Below are positions 11,976-23,645 of a stretch of DNA of 64,000 bases, piece after piece; position 1 is the stretch's first letter; every line of letters starts with the position of its first letter. Below the pieces are notes generated by a model. It did no database searches. It was not told where the DNA came from and was given only the letters and a program-made list of their open reading frames with translations. The DNA is taken from the NCBI GenBank assembly GCA_021292105.1, contig CM037869.1:47490447-47554446 (forward strand), in the 5' to 3' direction. Source of the stretch: Anadara kagoshimensis. Lineage: Eukaryota; Mollusca; Bivalvia; Arcoida; Arcidae. The position numbers and the translations under genes are program-made.

Positions 11976-12409
11976 CGAGTGTTATCATTGATTTCTTTTA
12001 TTTCTTTGCTAATTGATTGATGGCAGGGGGTTTTACGTCCCAGTCACAGTATGCATAACGCGCTTTACGAACCCTTTTTATGCATTACCTGAGCGCACAA
12101 AAAAGTGTCAGTTCTTGGATGGCGAAGGAATCCGAGGTTCCAAGAGAAAACCCACTTAGCTATGGTCAGCTATTTTCGCTCTAGAAGCTGCCCAGGTTGA
12201 ATTCGAATCAAGGCGATGGCATGCGCTATGATACGGAAGCCGACGCCTTAGACCACTTGGCCACCGAGGTTCTGTCATGGAGTAAGGTAACTGTTTCGAA
12301 ATACATTTATATCGCCGTATATTTTGTGCATTTATATCACCAAGCTCGGTATTATATGGTCAGTTTAAATTCTCTCAAAGAATTTTAAGTAAGTTATAAT
12401 TGAAAAGAG

Positions 12410-12715
12410 TTGAGTTTAGCAATGGGGTTTAAAGTCTTAGTCAAAAAATTTTCACTTATATCGAGACGTCACCAGCTATAGCCGAAGGTGCAAAAATTTT
12501 GCCTGTGCATTACGCTGATAGCATTATAAAACAGGGTTCATTATCGTGACACGCCTACCGTAACACGGGTCCTCGTTTATTTTAAGTTCCCATCCGAAAG
12601 AACCGTCACTTCCGAACTGTCCACTTTCAAGTTATAGGTCTGACCTGGTTGGGGTTCAAACCCACAAACTTCCACTCACGTAGCGAACACTCTACCAACT
12701 GAGCTACCACAGTGG
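12410..12715 (-). mobile_element. SINE, near full-length copy
   Basis: Reverse orientation: the tail (tatcgagacgtcaccagcta) is at the left and the tRNA-like head (caactgagctaccacagtgg) at the right. Same family as 19694-20023. Confidence 0.75.
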
Positions 12716-13779
12716 TTAATATATTACTGAAAAGAGATGTAATTTAAAAATGTCCACAAAATTAAACAAACATCAACAGGGGAAATCCTAAACCATGTGC
12801 ATGATTTTAAAATATAAATAGCCAATAGCGCATCTACTCAACCCAAAGATTGTTCCTGGTAAGTTTCATAAAGATCTGTTAAACACTTTACGAGAACAGT
12901 AGCTGACAAAATATTGGCAAAAGAAATGGAGCAAACGCAATAGCCAATCCCCACCTCGATTCGTGGGGGGGGGGGGCATAAATATCATACCTGTCCAAAA
13001 TAAACAGAGAAAATTCAGAACGAACCACTTGATGGTGACCTCCATGATCGAATTTTATCTTTGTGGACTTTTATCTCGTATAAAGTTAAGGTTAGTGTTA
13101 CCGTTATAGGACACTTACCATTATCTACCTTTTTGAACCAAAATCATGATCGCGGCATTTCGAAAAGCGGTTACTAGTATATTTATGGCACTCAAATTTA
13201 ATTGAAACCTAGTTTCTCGCCGGGAAACACAGTAACCTAAACTTTGTCAAGTAAGGTGATAATCCCATCACGATCGGGAATCTAGGTTTTTCGTTTTAAT
13301 TAGTGAAACCCGATCTTGAAACATAGTTTCTTGCAATGGAATCTTGACTTCTTGTCGAGGGTCTCATTTTCTAGGCACTCCAATTTCAAAAAAAAAAAAA
13401 AAAAAAAAAAGCGAGATACTAGGTTTCTCGTTCGGGTTACCGTGTTTCTCTAAATTTTGTTAAATTGGCGTGCCATATATATTCTTGAACCAAATTCACG
13501 ATGAAGACTTTTTATTTTGGACATCCGTTGGGTCATGTGTGCAAAGCCGCTGGCATTTGTTCAAAGGACGTCACTGTTTCGTTATACTTTTTACAAGTAC
13601 TTGTCTTATGTAAGTCGGTATATAGTTACACGGACCTGAATTCTCATCGGTATTTTAATCAACAGGCTTAAACACAATTGTAAGGGTTATCACAATATTG
13701 TTAATAACTATGAACGCTCTGTATCTCAAGTTATTCCGAATATATAGTAATGTCCAATAGTTCCATGTTCCCTTTTTGT

Positions 13780-14335
13780 CTTTTTTTATTTCACATATGG
13801 CGAATATAGGTAGATTAACGGGTTGAGCACCCGGTCTCACTTCTCTGGTGGAAGTTCGTGTTTTTCACTCACTTTGCAAATTTCATTCTTATTTCTTCAT
13901 TTCACATGTGGCGGATGTAGCTAGATAAACGGGTTGCTTACCCTTCCGGAGCACCCGGTCTCACTTTTTTTGGAAGTTCGTGTTTATCACTTACTTTGCA
14001 AATATCATTCGTATTTTTTTTTCTTCATTTCACGTGTGGCGGATGTAGCTAGATAAACGGGTTGCTTACCCTTCCGGAGCACCCGGTCTCACTTTTCTTT
14101 TGGAAGTTCGTGTTTATCACTTACTTTGCAAATATCATTCGTATTTTTTTTTCTTCATTTCACGTGTGGCGGATGTAGCTAGATAAACGGGTTGCTTACC
14201 CTTCCGGATCACCCGGTCTCACTTCTCTGTTGAAAGTTCATGTTTTTACCTACTTTAATTTTTTTTCATTTCACATCTGGAAGATGTAGCTAGATAAATA
14301 AGGTGTGCTTACCCTGCCTCGCTTCTCTGATGGAA
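13780..14335. repeat. ~129-bp tandem array of retroelement-tail monomers
   Basis: About four units containing gtggcggatgtagctagata, cgggttgcttacccttccgg and cacccggtctcacttttctt; two adjacent units near 13990-14220 are nearly identical. It lies between the two divergent lectin genes. Confidence 0.8.
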
Positions 14336-14440
14336 ATATGGTCGACTAAATTGGTCTGTTGTCTTAATTTATACTTTGCTTTTTGGGGGATTTTGATTTG
14401 GACATCTATTCGTATGTTAGTTTGTTTTGGTTTTTTTCTT

Positions 14441-14487
14441 TTTTTGGGGGGAGGGGGGGTGTGGGGTGGGGGTGGGGGTGGGGATGT
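14441..14487 (+). repeat. G-rich tract able to form a G-quadruplex
   Basis: Runs ggggggaggggggg, ggggtgggggtgggggtgggg: at least four G4+ tracts with 1-base loops, about 300 bases upstream of the plus-strand lectin ATG. Confidence 0.6.
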
Positions 14488-14778
14488 GATTTTGGGCACG
14501 GTATGTTTGCTTGTGACGATTTTCACGTTCCATAGACTACCCTTAAACGATGTTTAAATATGCAGTGTGCTTAAATTTAGAAGAATTGGGTTATCATCAT
14601 CCAGTATTTAACGGATATTACAGAAGTGGGCAAATCAAAATTATCACAACTACTTGTCCAATCAAAACAAAATACTAATCTATATTCAAATCACAATCCA
14701 AAAGGAATCTAAACTTAACAAAATAAAAATATTTTAACACAACTCCATAGAACTCAAATTGTGGAGCGAAATACAAAG

Positions 14779-17700
14779 ATGGGTCTTCACTGTTTGGTGG
14801 TGATGCTTTCATTGTTTGTGGTCTTAAAAGGTAGAAATTACATTTTTTTAGTGTTTGACATATTTTTTGTTTTTATCATTATTATCATTGTATTGAGTGT
14901 TTTGTCTTAAATATATCTCAGTAAATAACGTATTTATTTGTTAATTCTAAATATATATAATGGGTTTCACCGACGTATATATATGGTATGTCAATAGTTT
15001 GTTGAAAAATATTGTATAAATTTAGATTCATAGTAAATACTATCTTCATTCAAAAATATACACATAAATTTGTACACAAACGTTTTGAGTTATTGTTCAC
15101 GTGGTACGCTTACGAACCCCATTGCTTGCGGCGGTAGCTAAACAATATTTTAAGAATCCATTAGTTAATCACACAATTATTATTTAAGCTCTCAAGGATT
15201 TATAAGCTTTTGTTTCTAAGTGATTTTGCCTGCTTATTTGGCAATATTTATTTTGAGACAAAACTAGTCTTAATGTATACCAATTAGTTTACAGTTTCCA
15301 GATTGGTTGGAGATGTTCATCTGGTCGGTCATTCTGTTCTAGATTGATCGGAGATGTTCATTTAGTCGGTTATTTTCAGGATTCCAGATGTTTGAGATTA
15401 ACAGAATGTTTATCTGTTAATTTCAGAAATACGCGGTAAAGCACTTAACCAATCAGACACTCGTGTTGTAACTGGACAGTGTCCGAATGGCTACCTTCAT
15501 CACGGAAACTCTTGTTATAAGTTCCATCATGAAACTTTAAGTTGGCCAGAGGCTGTGGTAAGTAGTGTTGTATACAATTCTGTTCTCTTTTTGATTAGTT
15601 AGATCTTTTGTTATTTTTGCATGAAAGAATATATTTCAGTGACGTCATGTTATTATTAACGCACAGAAACATTTGCTACACCGTTCATTGTAATGCAATT
15701 TTATTACGTGCTTTTTCTGTTTAGTGGTTTAAGTCGTTATTTTTTTTTTTTTTTTTTTTTAGGAATAATATAGATTTAGAAATTATTTGTTACGTAACGA
15801 ATCATTTTACCATGGAAAAGAAAATATTTCGAAAGTGTTGCAATTCTCCTACGTTTCAAGTATTTTGATTTTTTTATCATTATTAATGCATGAAAGGATT
15901 TGCTCTCCATAACGAAATGTAATTATGGACAACGCACATAGACATAGCGACGCTATTTGTTTACACTTTTATATTTGCTTAAATAGTTGATTTGTGAAAT
16001 CATATATAATTTGAGTTATGAGAAATTTTTTTTTTTTTCTTGTTTGATATTAGATATTTTAAACGCATGACATAATTTGTAGCGATTTAAGTAAGCGCTG
16101 AAAAATAATAACAAAAAGCAAAATATACTGCGAAGTATATTAATGTTTGCCGCTTCACCACGTCATACCCAGTGCAGAACTATTATCCCCATTGCATATA
16201 GAATTAAATCACGGTTTTTTTCCCCGTAAAATCGGCGTTATTCCGGGAAATCGCGGTTAAAACATTTCCCAAAATGTCGAGCACAACCGTTAAGGGGTGT
16301 TGATCACGTGGTACAGCGTCAAACTCCATTATTGGTTCATTTAAATAAAGGTTCTTACTAGTATCATACATTTCACGCTTTTATCGTCATTTTCGGGTAT
16401 TTTGTAAAATTCATGAATCGAAACTGGTAAGGGTTGAAACAAAAGTCGAACACGATTTCCTTCGCCTTAAAGCTCAAGAACTCAAAGGTAACACGCTATA
16501 ACTAAAATTGAATGTCACTTCAAAATCATATCCTCCGGATTTATTTTCACCCTGATAAAATCATCATATGGCGATTACATAAACATAATATATTCTTCAC
16601 TTTAGTGGGTGCATAATGATAGAGCCCTTGTTGTTCTTTCCACGAAATGACGCTTAAACATAGAGATATAGCTATCGAGGATAGAAATGACTTGAGTTGA
16701 GTAATGGTGTTTAACGTTCCAGTCAAGCCGGAATATTTCACTTATATCGAGACGTCGCCAGCTATAGGCGAAGGTGCAGAAATTTTGCCTGTGCGTTGCG
16801 TTCATGACATTATACAGCAGGGTTCTTTATCCTGCCAAGCCCACCATGACACGGGACCTCGTTTATTTTAAGTTCTCATCCGAAAGAACCGTGACTTTCA
16901 TTTCGTAATGCCGAGAAGAACATGGCAAAAGAACAGTCACTACCCACTTTCAAGTCTTGGGTCAGACCCGGCCGGGGATCGAACCCACGACCTCCCACTC
17001 TACAGGATAGAAACGAGTTGCTGGTTTTAGTTGTCTCATCTTATTAGGGAATGACCTTATGTACATAGGGAATTTTTTGCATCATCTAATTTTCGCGTGG
17101 ACGCACTTTAATATTTATTCGCGTCTTTTAATTTACGCGTGATCGCGACTCTGTAGCATTGGGAAATTTTTGCGTCATCTAATTTTCGCGTGAACGCACT
17201 TTAATATTTATTCGCGTCTTTTAATTTTCGCGTGATCGCGACTCTGTAGTTATAATTTTAATTACTGCTTATTTTTCGCGAAACTATTATTTTCGCGACT
17301 CGTTTCACTCGCGAATTTACGCCAAAATAAAACGATCGCGAAAATTTCCCAATTTACAGCATTGTATGCGTACACTGTAAAACTTTCAAACTGAAAATTT
17401 TTTATGTCAAACCAGCGACATTTACCGTGTATAAAATGTTGCTGGTCCAACAACTCCATCTTTTCATCAGGTTATTTCAATACAACTTTTATATAGTTAT
17501 AATATCAAAACAATTTTTATACCATTATTAAATTTCAAAGATAACAGATGTTGTAAAGATTTATTTGGCAAATTGTTACTGGTTTTCAATTGGAAATTTT
17601 GCATATTAAAAAAAAACCCTATTTTAGGATAAATGACCAATAAATTGTCGGGATAGGGTTATGTACTGTATGGGACAGGTCTTGGTTTCACAATCATTTC

Positions 17701-20261
17701 TTAACTTACGATTTTCCTTAGCTTAAATCTGGTAAATTAAAAACCTTAATAATTTTGATAATTGTTAAGAGATTAGGAGATTAAGGTGTCATTTTAAAGA
17801 TTATATCAAGTTTATGACATCTGCATTTAGTTTTGAAAAAATATTTATTCAAAGTTCCAAAAAGATCTTGCCAAAATTTGGTAAATTTAAGTTAAGGAAA
17901 ATCTTAGTTAAGGCCAGAGTCATTACGGTTGTGTATACCGTATTTGTGTGGTAAAAATCAGTGGCGGGTCCAGGATTCTATGTTAGGCGGAGGGGGCACA
18001 CTGACAAAATTGTTTTGGGACAAAAGCAAAAATGCATTTATGGACTAGTAAAATATTTCTTAATATGAATATCCGAAAATTTGAAGGGGGGGGGGGGACA
18101 GGCCAGGTGTGCCCCCGTCTGGATCCGCGCCTGAAAATAGTCATTTGGGTTCAGATGACTTAATTTTTCAGACACTCGTTCAAGCGCTTTTTGTCTTTAT
18201 TCATTAAGGCTCGTTTGGTGATCGATATCACGTCGGTGGCACCACAGCTTTAGTAAAAGGCGAATGGCAATGGGTAGACCCGTTAACTCCAGTGACCTAT
18301 AACGGGTGGCGTCCGGGTGAACCAGCGAACCACGTGGCTGAGGATTGTTTGGGAATGTTGGCTCCAAGTTATCAATTTGACGATGTCTACTGCACAGATC
18401 AACGTCCATTTATTTGTGAAGTAGAGTAAGTTTTTACAACAAATTGTTACCATGGTAATCAAAAACATATCAATGCATGTCCAAATCACAATACCAAAGC
18501 AAATTAAAACCTAAGAAAGCTGGGAAATTTAATTAAAGTGAACTTTTACCAGGGAAGTGAGACCGGGTGTTCCGAAGGGTAAATGCCTCCTGCCTCGCCA
18601 ACTACACCCGCCATGTGTGTAATCACAATTAAGAATGAAAGTAACATGGAAGTATGGGGAACCAATATTTCATGATATTTTTGGATACAGAAACAGCATA
18701 CTTAACAATATATTGCAATGACGGCCATTAAACTTTTTTAGAACCTTAATACGCCTAGACTTGCTATATACTTGGGTAAACAATTTATTTGTAAGCAGCT
18801 TCTTCCGTTGTATAAAGTTAAGTTCACTTAGTGGAAACAAGCTCTGCCGTAGCGTGTTGAGAAACAGCAGGAGAAGCATGTGTATTTTCTCTTTTTGAGT
18901 CGGGTACCATGTTGTCGAGTGATCTATATCAGTCTATATTTGTGGGTTTCAGCTCATGTCACCTTCTTGGGAAAAAATCTCGTCTCTTGAAATGTCCGAG
19001 TGCAAGAAATTGTCAATTTGTTCGCTAAAGGCAGGTGGTTTTCTCCGGGTATTAAGAACGGGGCGGATCTCCCTTCATCCCAACACAGACCGTCTCGACC
19101 ATCATAAATAAAATAACTGATTGGAAGGACCATTAAGGACCACTATTATACTTTTTTGACAGATTTTAACGTCAAAACCTAATTTCATTATTTATTACAG
19201 ACTGGTATGTTTCTGTTTGACATTTGAAATTTGGCTTTTGACATGGACAAGTATATTTTTAGTTGACATTTGAGATTGGGATTTTGACCTGTACCAGTAT
19301 GTTTTTTGTTGACATTTGAAATTGGGATTTTGACATGGACCGGTATGTTTTTGGTTGACATTTGAAATTGGGATTTTGACATGGACTGGTATGTTTGTGT
19401 TTGACATTTGAGATTGGGATTTTGACATGGAGCGGTATGTTTGTGTTTGACATTTGAGATTGGGATTTTGACATTGACCGGTATGTTTGTGTTGATATTT
19501 GAAATTTAGATTTTGACATGGACGGGTATATTTGTGTTTGACATTTGAGATTGGGATTTTGACATGGACCGGTATGTTTTTGGTAGACATGGACCGGTAT
19601 GTTTGTGTTTGACATTTGAGATTGGGATGATTTCGCAATCATTCCTTAGTTAAGATTTTCCTTTTGGAAAACTTTGGTAATCTCTTTTTGGAACTAACCA
19701 CTGTGGTAACTCAGTTGGTAGAGTGCTCGCTCCTTAAGTGGGAGGTCGTGGGTTCGAGGCCCGACCGGGTCTGACCCAAGACTTGAAAGTGGGTAGTGCC
19801 TGTTCTTTCGCCAAGCACTCGGCATTACGAAATGAAAGTCACGGTTCTTAAAATAATCGAGGACCCGTGTCACGGTGTGCTTGGCACGATAAAGAACCCT
19901 GATGTATAATGCCGTCAGCGGAACGAATAAGCAAAAATTCTGCACCTTCGCCTATAGCTGGCGACGTCTCGATATAAGTGAAATATTCTTCACTGGGACA
20001 TTAATCACCATTGCTGAACTGAACTCTTTTTGGAATAATTTTGTTAAAACTAAACATAAATGTTTTAATCTAGACGTGATATAAAAAGAAACCTAAATTC
20101 CTAAATACTAGTACATGTATCCTAAAAATTAACAGAATTCTTTTGCAATATTTAAGTTAATGTGAATTTTAGCTAAGGAATGATTGTGAAACTGATACCT
20201 GGACATCAAACATACTCTATTTTACAGATTGGGAGGCGAGCCTGGCATGATATTAGGTTAG
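14779..20261 (+). CDS. Perlucin-like secreted C-type lectin (plus-strand copy)
   Basis: Exons 14779-14830, 15427-15557, 16397-16487, 18209-18425 and probably 20228-20261 join in frame (52+131+91+217+34 bases) to 174 aa. Exon 1 encodes a signal peptide (MGLHCLVVMLSLFVVLKG). Exon 2 holds the first two C-type lectin cysteines (GQCPNGYLHH, NSCYKF) and SWPEAV. Exon 3 gives FCKIHESKLVRVETKVEHDF. Exon 4 has GEWQWVDPLTPVTY, GWRPGEP, EDCLGML, then DDVYC and FICEVE. Six cysteines fit a long-form domain. The sugar-binding triplet position reads EPA, not EPN or QPD, so Ca-dependent binding is uncertain. Exon 3 is preceded by GG where AG is required, although its frame, phase and 91-base length match the minus-strand paralogue exactly. 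If the last intron is retained, translation ends at TAA 18427-18429 (164 aa). The gene may be a recent pseudogene or use a non-canonical site. Confidence 0.8.
16690..17005 (-). mobile_element. SINE, 5'-truncated copy inside the plus-strand lectin intron
   Basis: Shares tatcgagacgtcgccagcta, cgaaagaaccgtgactttca and the B-box region gggatcgaacccacgacctc. The A box is missing. Confidence 0.75.
17684..17915. mobile_element. CGGTTTC-family inverted-repeat element, uninterrupted copy
   Basis: Starts ggtttcacaatcatttcttaa and ends aagttaaggaaaatcttagt; the ends are mutually inverted. The centre (caagtttatgacatctgcat) corresponds to the LTR insertion point in the 57.5-60.5 kb copy. It lies in the intron before the last large lectin exon. 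Confidence 0.7.
18475..18890 (-). mobile_element. Retroelement 3' end copy
   Basis: gtccaaatcacaataccaaa at the left. The minus strand reads LSELNFIQRKKLLTNKLFTQ and RIKVLKKFNGRHC, matching the RT remnant of the 4.3 kb copy. It begins about 50 bases after the large lectin exon. Confidence 0.65.
19200..19628. repeat. 46-bp minisatellite, about nine copies
   Basis: Unit tttgacatttgagattggga ttttgacatggaccggtatg plus a few bases. Because 46 is not a multiple of 3 and the unit lacks stops on the minus strand, all three minus frames stay open, which creates spurious ORFs up to 147 codons. Confidence 0.85.
19628..20200. mobile_element. CGGTTTC-family inverted-repeat element split by a SINE
   Basis: Left end tttcgcaatcattccttagt at 19628, right end gctaaggaatgattgtgaaa near 20175-20195. 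A complete SINE with a 12-bp target-site duplication sits inside. Confidence 0.7.
19694..20023 (+). mobile_element. Complete tRNA-derived SINE with 12-bp target duplication
   Basis: The tRNA-like head carries an A box (actcagttggtagagtg) and a B box (gggttcgaggccc). The body (cacggttcttaaaataatcg...) ends with the family tail (gacgtctcgatataagtgaa, attaatcaccattgctgaac). The sequence CTCTTTTTGGAA flanks it on both sides (19682-19693 and 20024-20035). This is the reference copy of a family present at least nine more times in the window. Confidence 0.85.
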
Positions 20262-20948
20262 AGTTCTGTGCCTGTGAAGAAAAGACTGTTCCCTTTTTCT
20301 AAAGCTTTGAACTAGCTATAGACTGCTTTTATGAATGTTGGGAAACTTAAACTGCAAATGGAAATAACAAAACAATTAAAGGCACTGTATTGTAATCCAT
20401 TGTTGTTTTTTAATCAGACATTAAATGCCAGGAATATTCAGATTTTCAACATTGTCATGTTTCATCTTGTTTATAGAATGTTGCTATGCTTTTCAAGGAA
20501 GTAGGATGTTCTGAAGACGGTATCCTTGGTTTCGGGGAAGTAGCACTAAATGTCACCAGAAGTGACGTCGACCACATTGTACAAAACAAAAATTTAGAAC
20601 ATGCATGTTTTTTATGAAATCACGTGAAAGGATTGGTCATGGTCAGGTTATTAATTAGGTAATCAACCCACAGGTGATTCATATAACAGCGGAAAAAAAC
20701 AATTTTAAATATTTACAAATATGACTGTATCTCTCTTCGATGAAACAGATACAGAAGCAGTTTATTGCAATTCCCGTTGAAAGACAATAGGGGCCATGAT
20801 CTTTGACGTGTATCAATTTTCCCGCAATATAACGTCATGTCCCGCACAGGATCATGTGAGATACGCCGATCTCGCATGGCTAAAACCCTGATATGTAAAA
20901 AATAGCGCCAAGGTACAAAATATTTATTAAAAGAAAGAATTGTAAATC

Positions 20949-21106
20949 TAAGAAATGACATTTCTGCTCATGGCATTTCAAGGAGTTATGAAAGATAGTG
21001 TGGCGCGTGCCAAATTCAAAAATGAAGGGCATGTCATCGAATTTGGCACGCGCCACACCATCTTTCATTACCCCTTGAAATACTATGATCAGAATGTTAT
21101 TTCTTA
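20949..21106. repeat. Hairpin-forming inverted repeat
   Basis: Two arms of about 65 bp (aaggagttatgaaagatagt, gtggcgcgtgccaaattc and their complements) flank about 20 bases. There are only a few mismatches. It is probably a short fold-back MITE. Confidence 0.65.
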
Positions 21107-21109
21107 ATT

Positions 21110-22240
21110 CAGTAACTAGATATTATTCAATTCAAAACATATTACTTCATATTATAATATAGACTGGAAATTTCCACGTAAACGTTTTCCAAAACGTTAC
21201 TTAAAGTGTATTGGTCACGTGGTAAGCTGTCGAACTCCGTTGAAGAGGTGACTTATTGGTGAAACTCAATCTTTGAGTTTTGACCATTTTTCTAAAAAAA
21301 AAAGTTTATCTATTTATTTATTTATTTGTTTATTATTATTATTTTTAATATAAAATAAAGGATTTCAATCGACTTAATCCAGAAATGGGTTTGATTCGAT
21401 TTTTATACTTAATATGTAAAATTTTATCAATAATTTCAATAATATTTCAAAATTTACAAATCTACACAACGAAGCGCATATAGCCAGTAATGACATTTAA
21501 GGCAAATGGTAATAGAGGTTTAAACTGTTAAAATATCGCCTACGTTCCAATCCCAACAAGTCAGATTCTAGTGTGAGCGGGAAGTCCGTTATTTTGTTTG
21601 CGGGAAGTCTGTGGTTTCCTCCCGGGACTTTAGTTTCCTCCACTATCCCAGAACGAGCGATGCAATAACGAAATAATAAAATAAAAAAAGTATTTGCTAT
21701 GGTGCTTTGTAACGCCATATAGCGGTGTTGCCACATAAGCGCGCCAAACATGTATATGCGGGAAATTCCAACGCAAAAAGAGGTCGACTACGTATATGCG
21801 GTGGCGTTCAACGCATGAAGATGTGTTGCCTATATGCGGCGCAAGGGTGTCTGTTTGACGCATTAAGAGGACTGAAAAAAGAGAAAAAAGAAAAAAAGTA
21901 CGTGGTGGTGACAATCCCATACCACTCACCACCATAATAAAACAATTGACCAAGTTTCAGCTTAATCGGATGCACGTTTTTCATTTAAAAGCACGGAAAC
22001 CAAATTATTCACGCACACAGCGGTATTACTCTATCCCTCTCACCCCTAAGGGCTGCGGGATAAAAATAAAATGATAATGATGATGATGATGATAGTGATG
22101 GTGGTGATGTTTTTAGTGAAGGTGGTAATAATGATGGAAGTGTATGTGATGATAGTGAAGGATATTATGGTATCGTGCTTTAAATGTTTTATGTGGCGGA
22201 AGGTGTTGGAACACGTTTATGCGACAACACCGCTATGTGG
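21110..22240. other. Non-genic interval
   Basis: Simple AT/TTAT runs and an ATG repeat at 22071-22093. Around 21710-21850 'tatatgcggtg' and 'cgttgaacgc'-like phrases recur and resemble the edge of the 42-bp array (gttatgcgacaacaccgcta). Confidence 0.4.
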
Positions 22241-22242
22241 CG

Positions 22243-22822
22243 TAACAATGCTTAACGGGTTGGTTGGTTGTAAAATATATTTTTGCTATGGCGGTTAACG
22301 GGTTAGTTGGTTGTAAAATATATTTGCTATGTCGCTTAACGGGTTGGTTGGTTGGTTATAAAATATATTTGCTATGTCGCTTAACGGGTTGGTTAGTCGT
22401 AAAATATATTTGCTATGGCGCTTAACGGGTTGGTTGGTCGTAAAATATATATTTGTTATGTCGCTTAACGGGTTGGTTGATTGTAAAACATATTTGCTAT
22501 GTCGCTTAACAGGTTCGTTGGTTGAAAAATATATTTGTTATGGCGTTTAACGAGTTGGTTGGTTGTAAAATATATTTGTTATGGCGCTTAACGGGTTGGT
22601 TGATTGTAAAACACATTTGCTATGTCGCTTAACAGGTTTGTTGGTTGAAAAATATATTTGTTACGGCGTTTAACGGGTTGGTTGGTTGTAAAATATATTT
22701 GTTATGGCGCTTAACGGGTTGGTTGATTGTAAAACATATTTGCTATGTCGTTTAACAGGTAGGTTGGTTGTAAAATATATTTGCTATGTAGCTTAACGGG
22801 TTGGTTGGTTGGTTGTAATGTT
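22243..22822. repeat. ~42-bp minisatellite, about 14 copies
   Basis: Unit cttaacgggttggttggttg taaaatatatttgctatgtcg, with small indels in the GGTT run and variant cells (taacaggttcgttgg). Confidence 0.85.
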
Positions 22823-23141
22823 GTTTAACGTCGCATCAGCAATTTTAAGTATTTCCGACATTATCAATTTTATTCATCTCTAAGGATTAATCTAAGAACC
22901 AGTTCATTAATGTACATGTGTTAGATGCCTGAGTCTTGCACCCTATATAAAAAAAATCCATAAAAGAAATGTGCATGATATCTCCATCTTGTACCCCCCC
23001 CCCCCCCCCTGCACCCTGCGCGCTGTTTTTCCCGCAAAATTTTATCAATAAAATCAGAGGTGTATCGATAAGTTGAAATTGATTTTAAATTGAAAAATTG
23101 TGTTTCTGGTGCAAGAAATAGAATCAATCACTACTTGTAGT

Positions 23142-23290
23142 GCCACATAAGGAAATCTCAGCCCTTGTTCTAATATATTTGGTCCAGAACTCGGCAATCG
23201 GCAAGACTCGTTCTGTACCTAATATATTAGAACTCGGGTTGAGATTTCCCTATCTTGCACCGCAAGTTGTGATAGATTATATTACTGTTT
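23142..23290. repeat. Imperfect fold-back element (ATCACTACTTG ends)
   Basis: atcactacttgtagtgccac, gaaatctcagcccttgttct and the rough complement (agaactcgggttgagatttc, gtgatagatt) at the right. A related fragment with the same start lies near 61072-61190. Confidence 0.5.
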
Positions 23291-23339
23291 TATAGTCTAC
23301 ATTATACTAGCGCACACTCGAGGTATCTTAAGGTACTAG

Positions 23340-23540
23340 CTCATGGAGTAAGTACGCCGTAGACAATCATACCACTACCCCAGTCACATTGTCAAGACAC
23401 CAAGTGAGCCAGTCCTCTTTATAACGGGTACCGAGCGCAAGGCAAAGAAGCAGTATCTCTTATGTAGGACCCAGCCGGAGTTCGAACCCATGACCTTCGG
23501 CTCTCAAGGCAGGCGCTCTACCACTCTACCACTGAGCCAA
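23340..23540 (-). mobile_element. SINE-like element with tRNA-related head
   Basis: The right end reads gttcgaacccatgaccttcg and gctctaccactctaccactg, the complement of B and A boxes. The left part (gccagtcctctttataacgg) is not shared with the other families here. Confidence 0.5.
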
Positions 23541-23645
23541 TAAATAAATTAATTAATAAATAAATAAACAAGATATACAATATGGGACTCATTTATTTCA
23601 ATAATTTTAAGATAAAATATTTTAAGGTGTAGATCAATAAATCAA

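Noticed and set aside
19195-19638. 147-codon minus-strand ORF rich in Lys, Gln, Asn
   Set aside because: It is the translation of the 46-bp minisatellite; the other two frames are equally open, so the ORF is not evidence for a gene.
21497-21953. Overlapping minus ORFs of 84 and 107 codons
   Set aside because: They lie in repeat-like DNA with no splice-site support and no domain; probably chance.
22243-22822. Regular repeats resembling a CRISPR array
   Set aside because: There are no unique spacers between units and the context is eukaryotic; it is a minisatellite.
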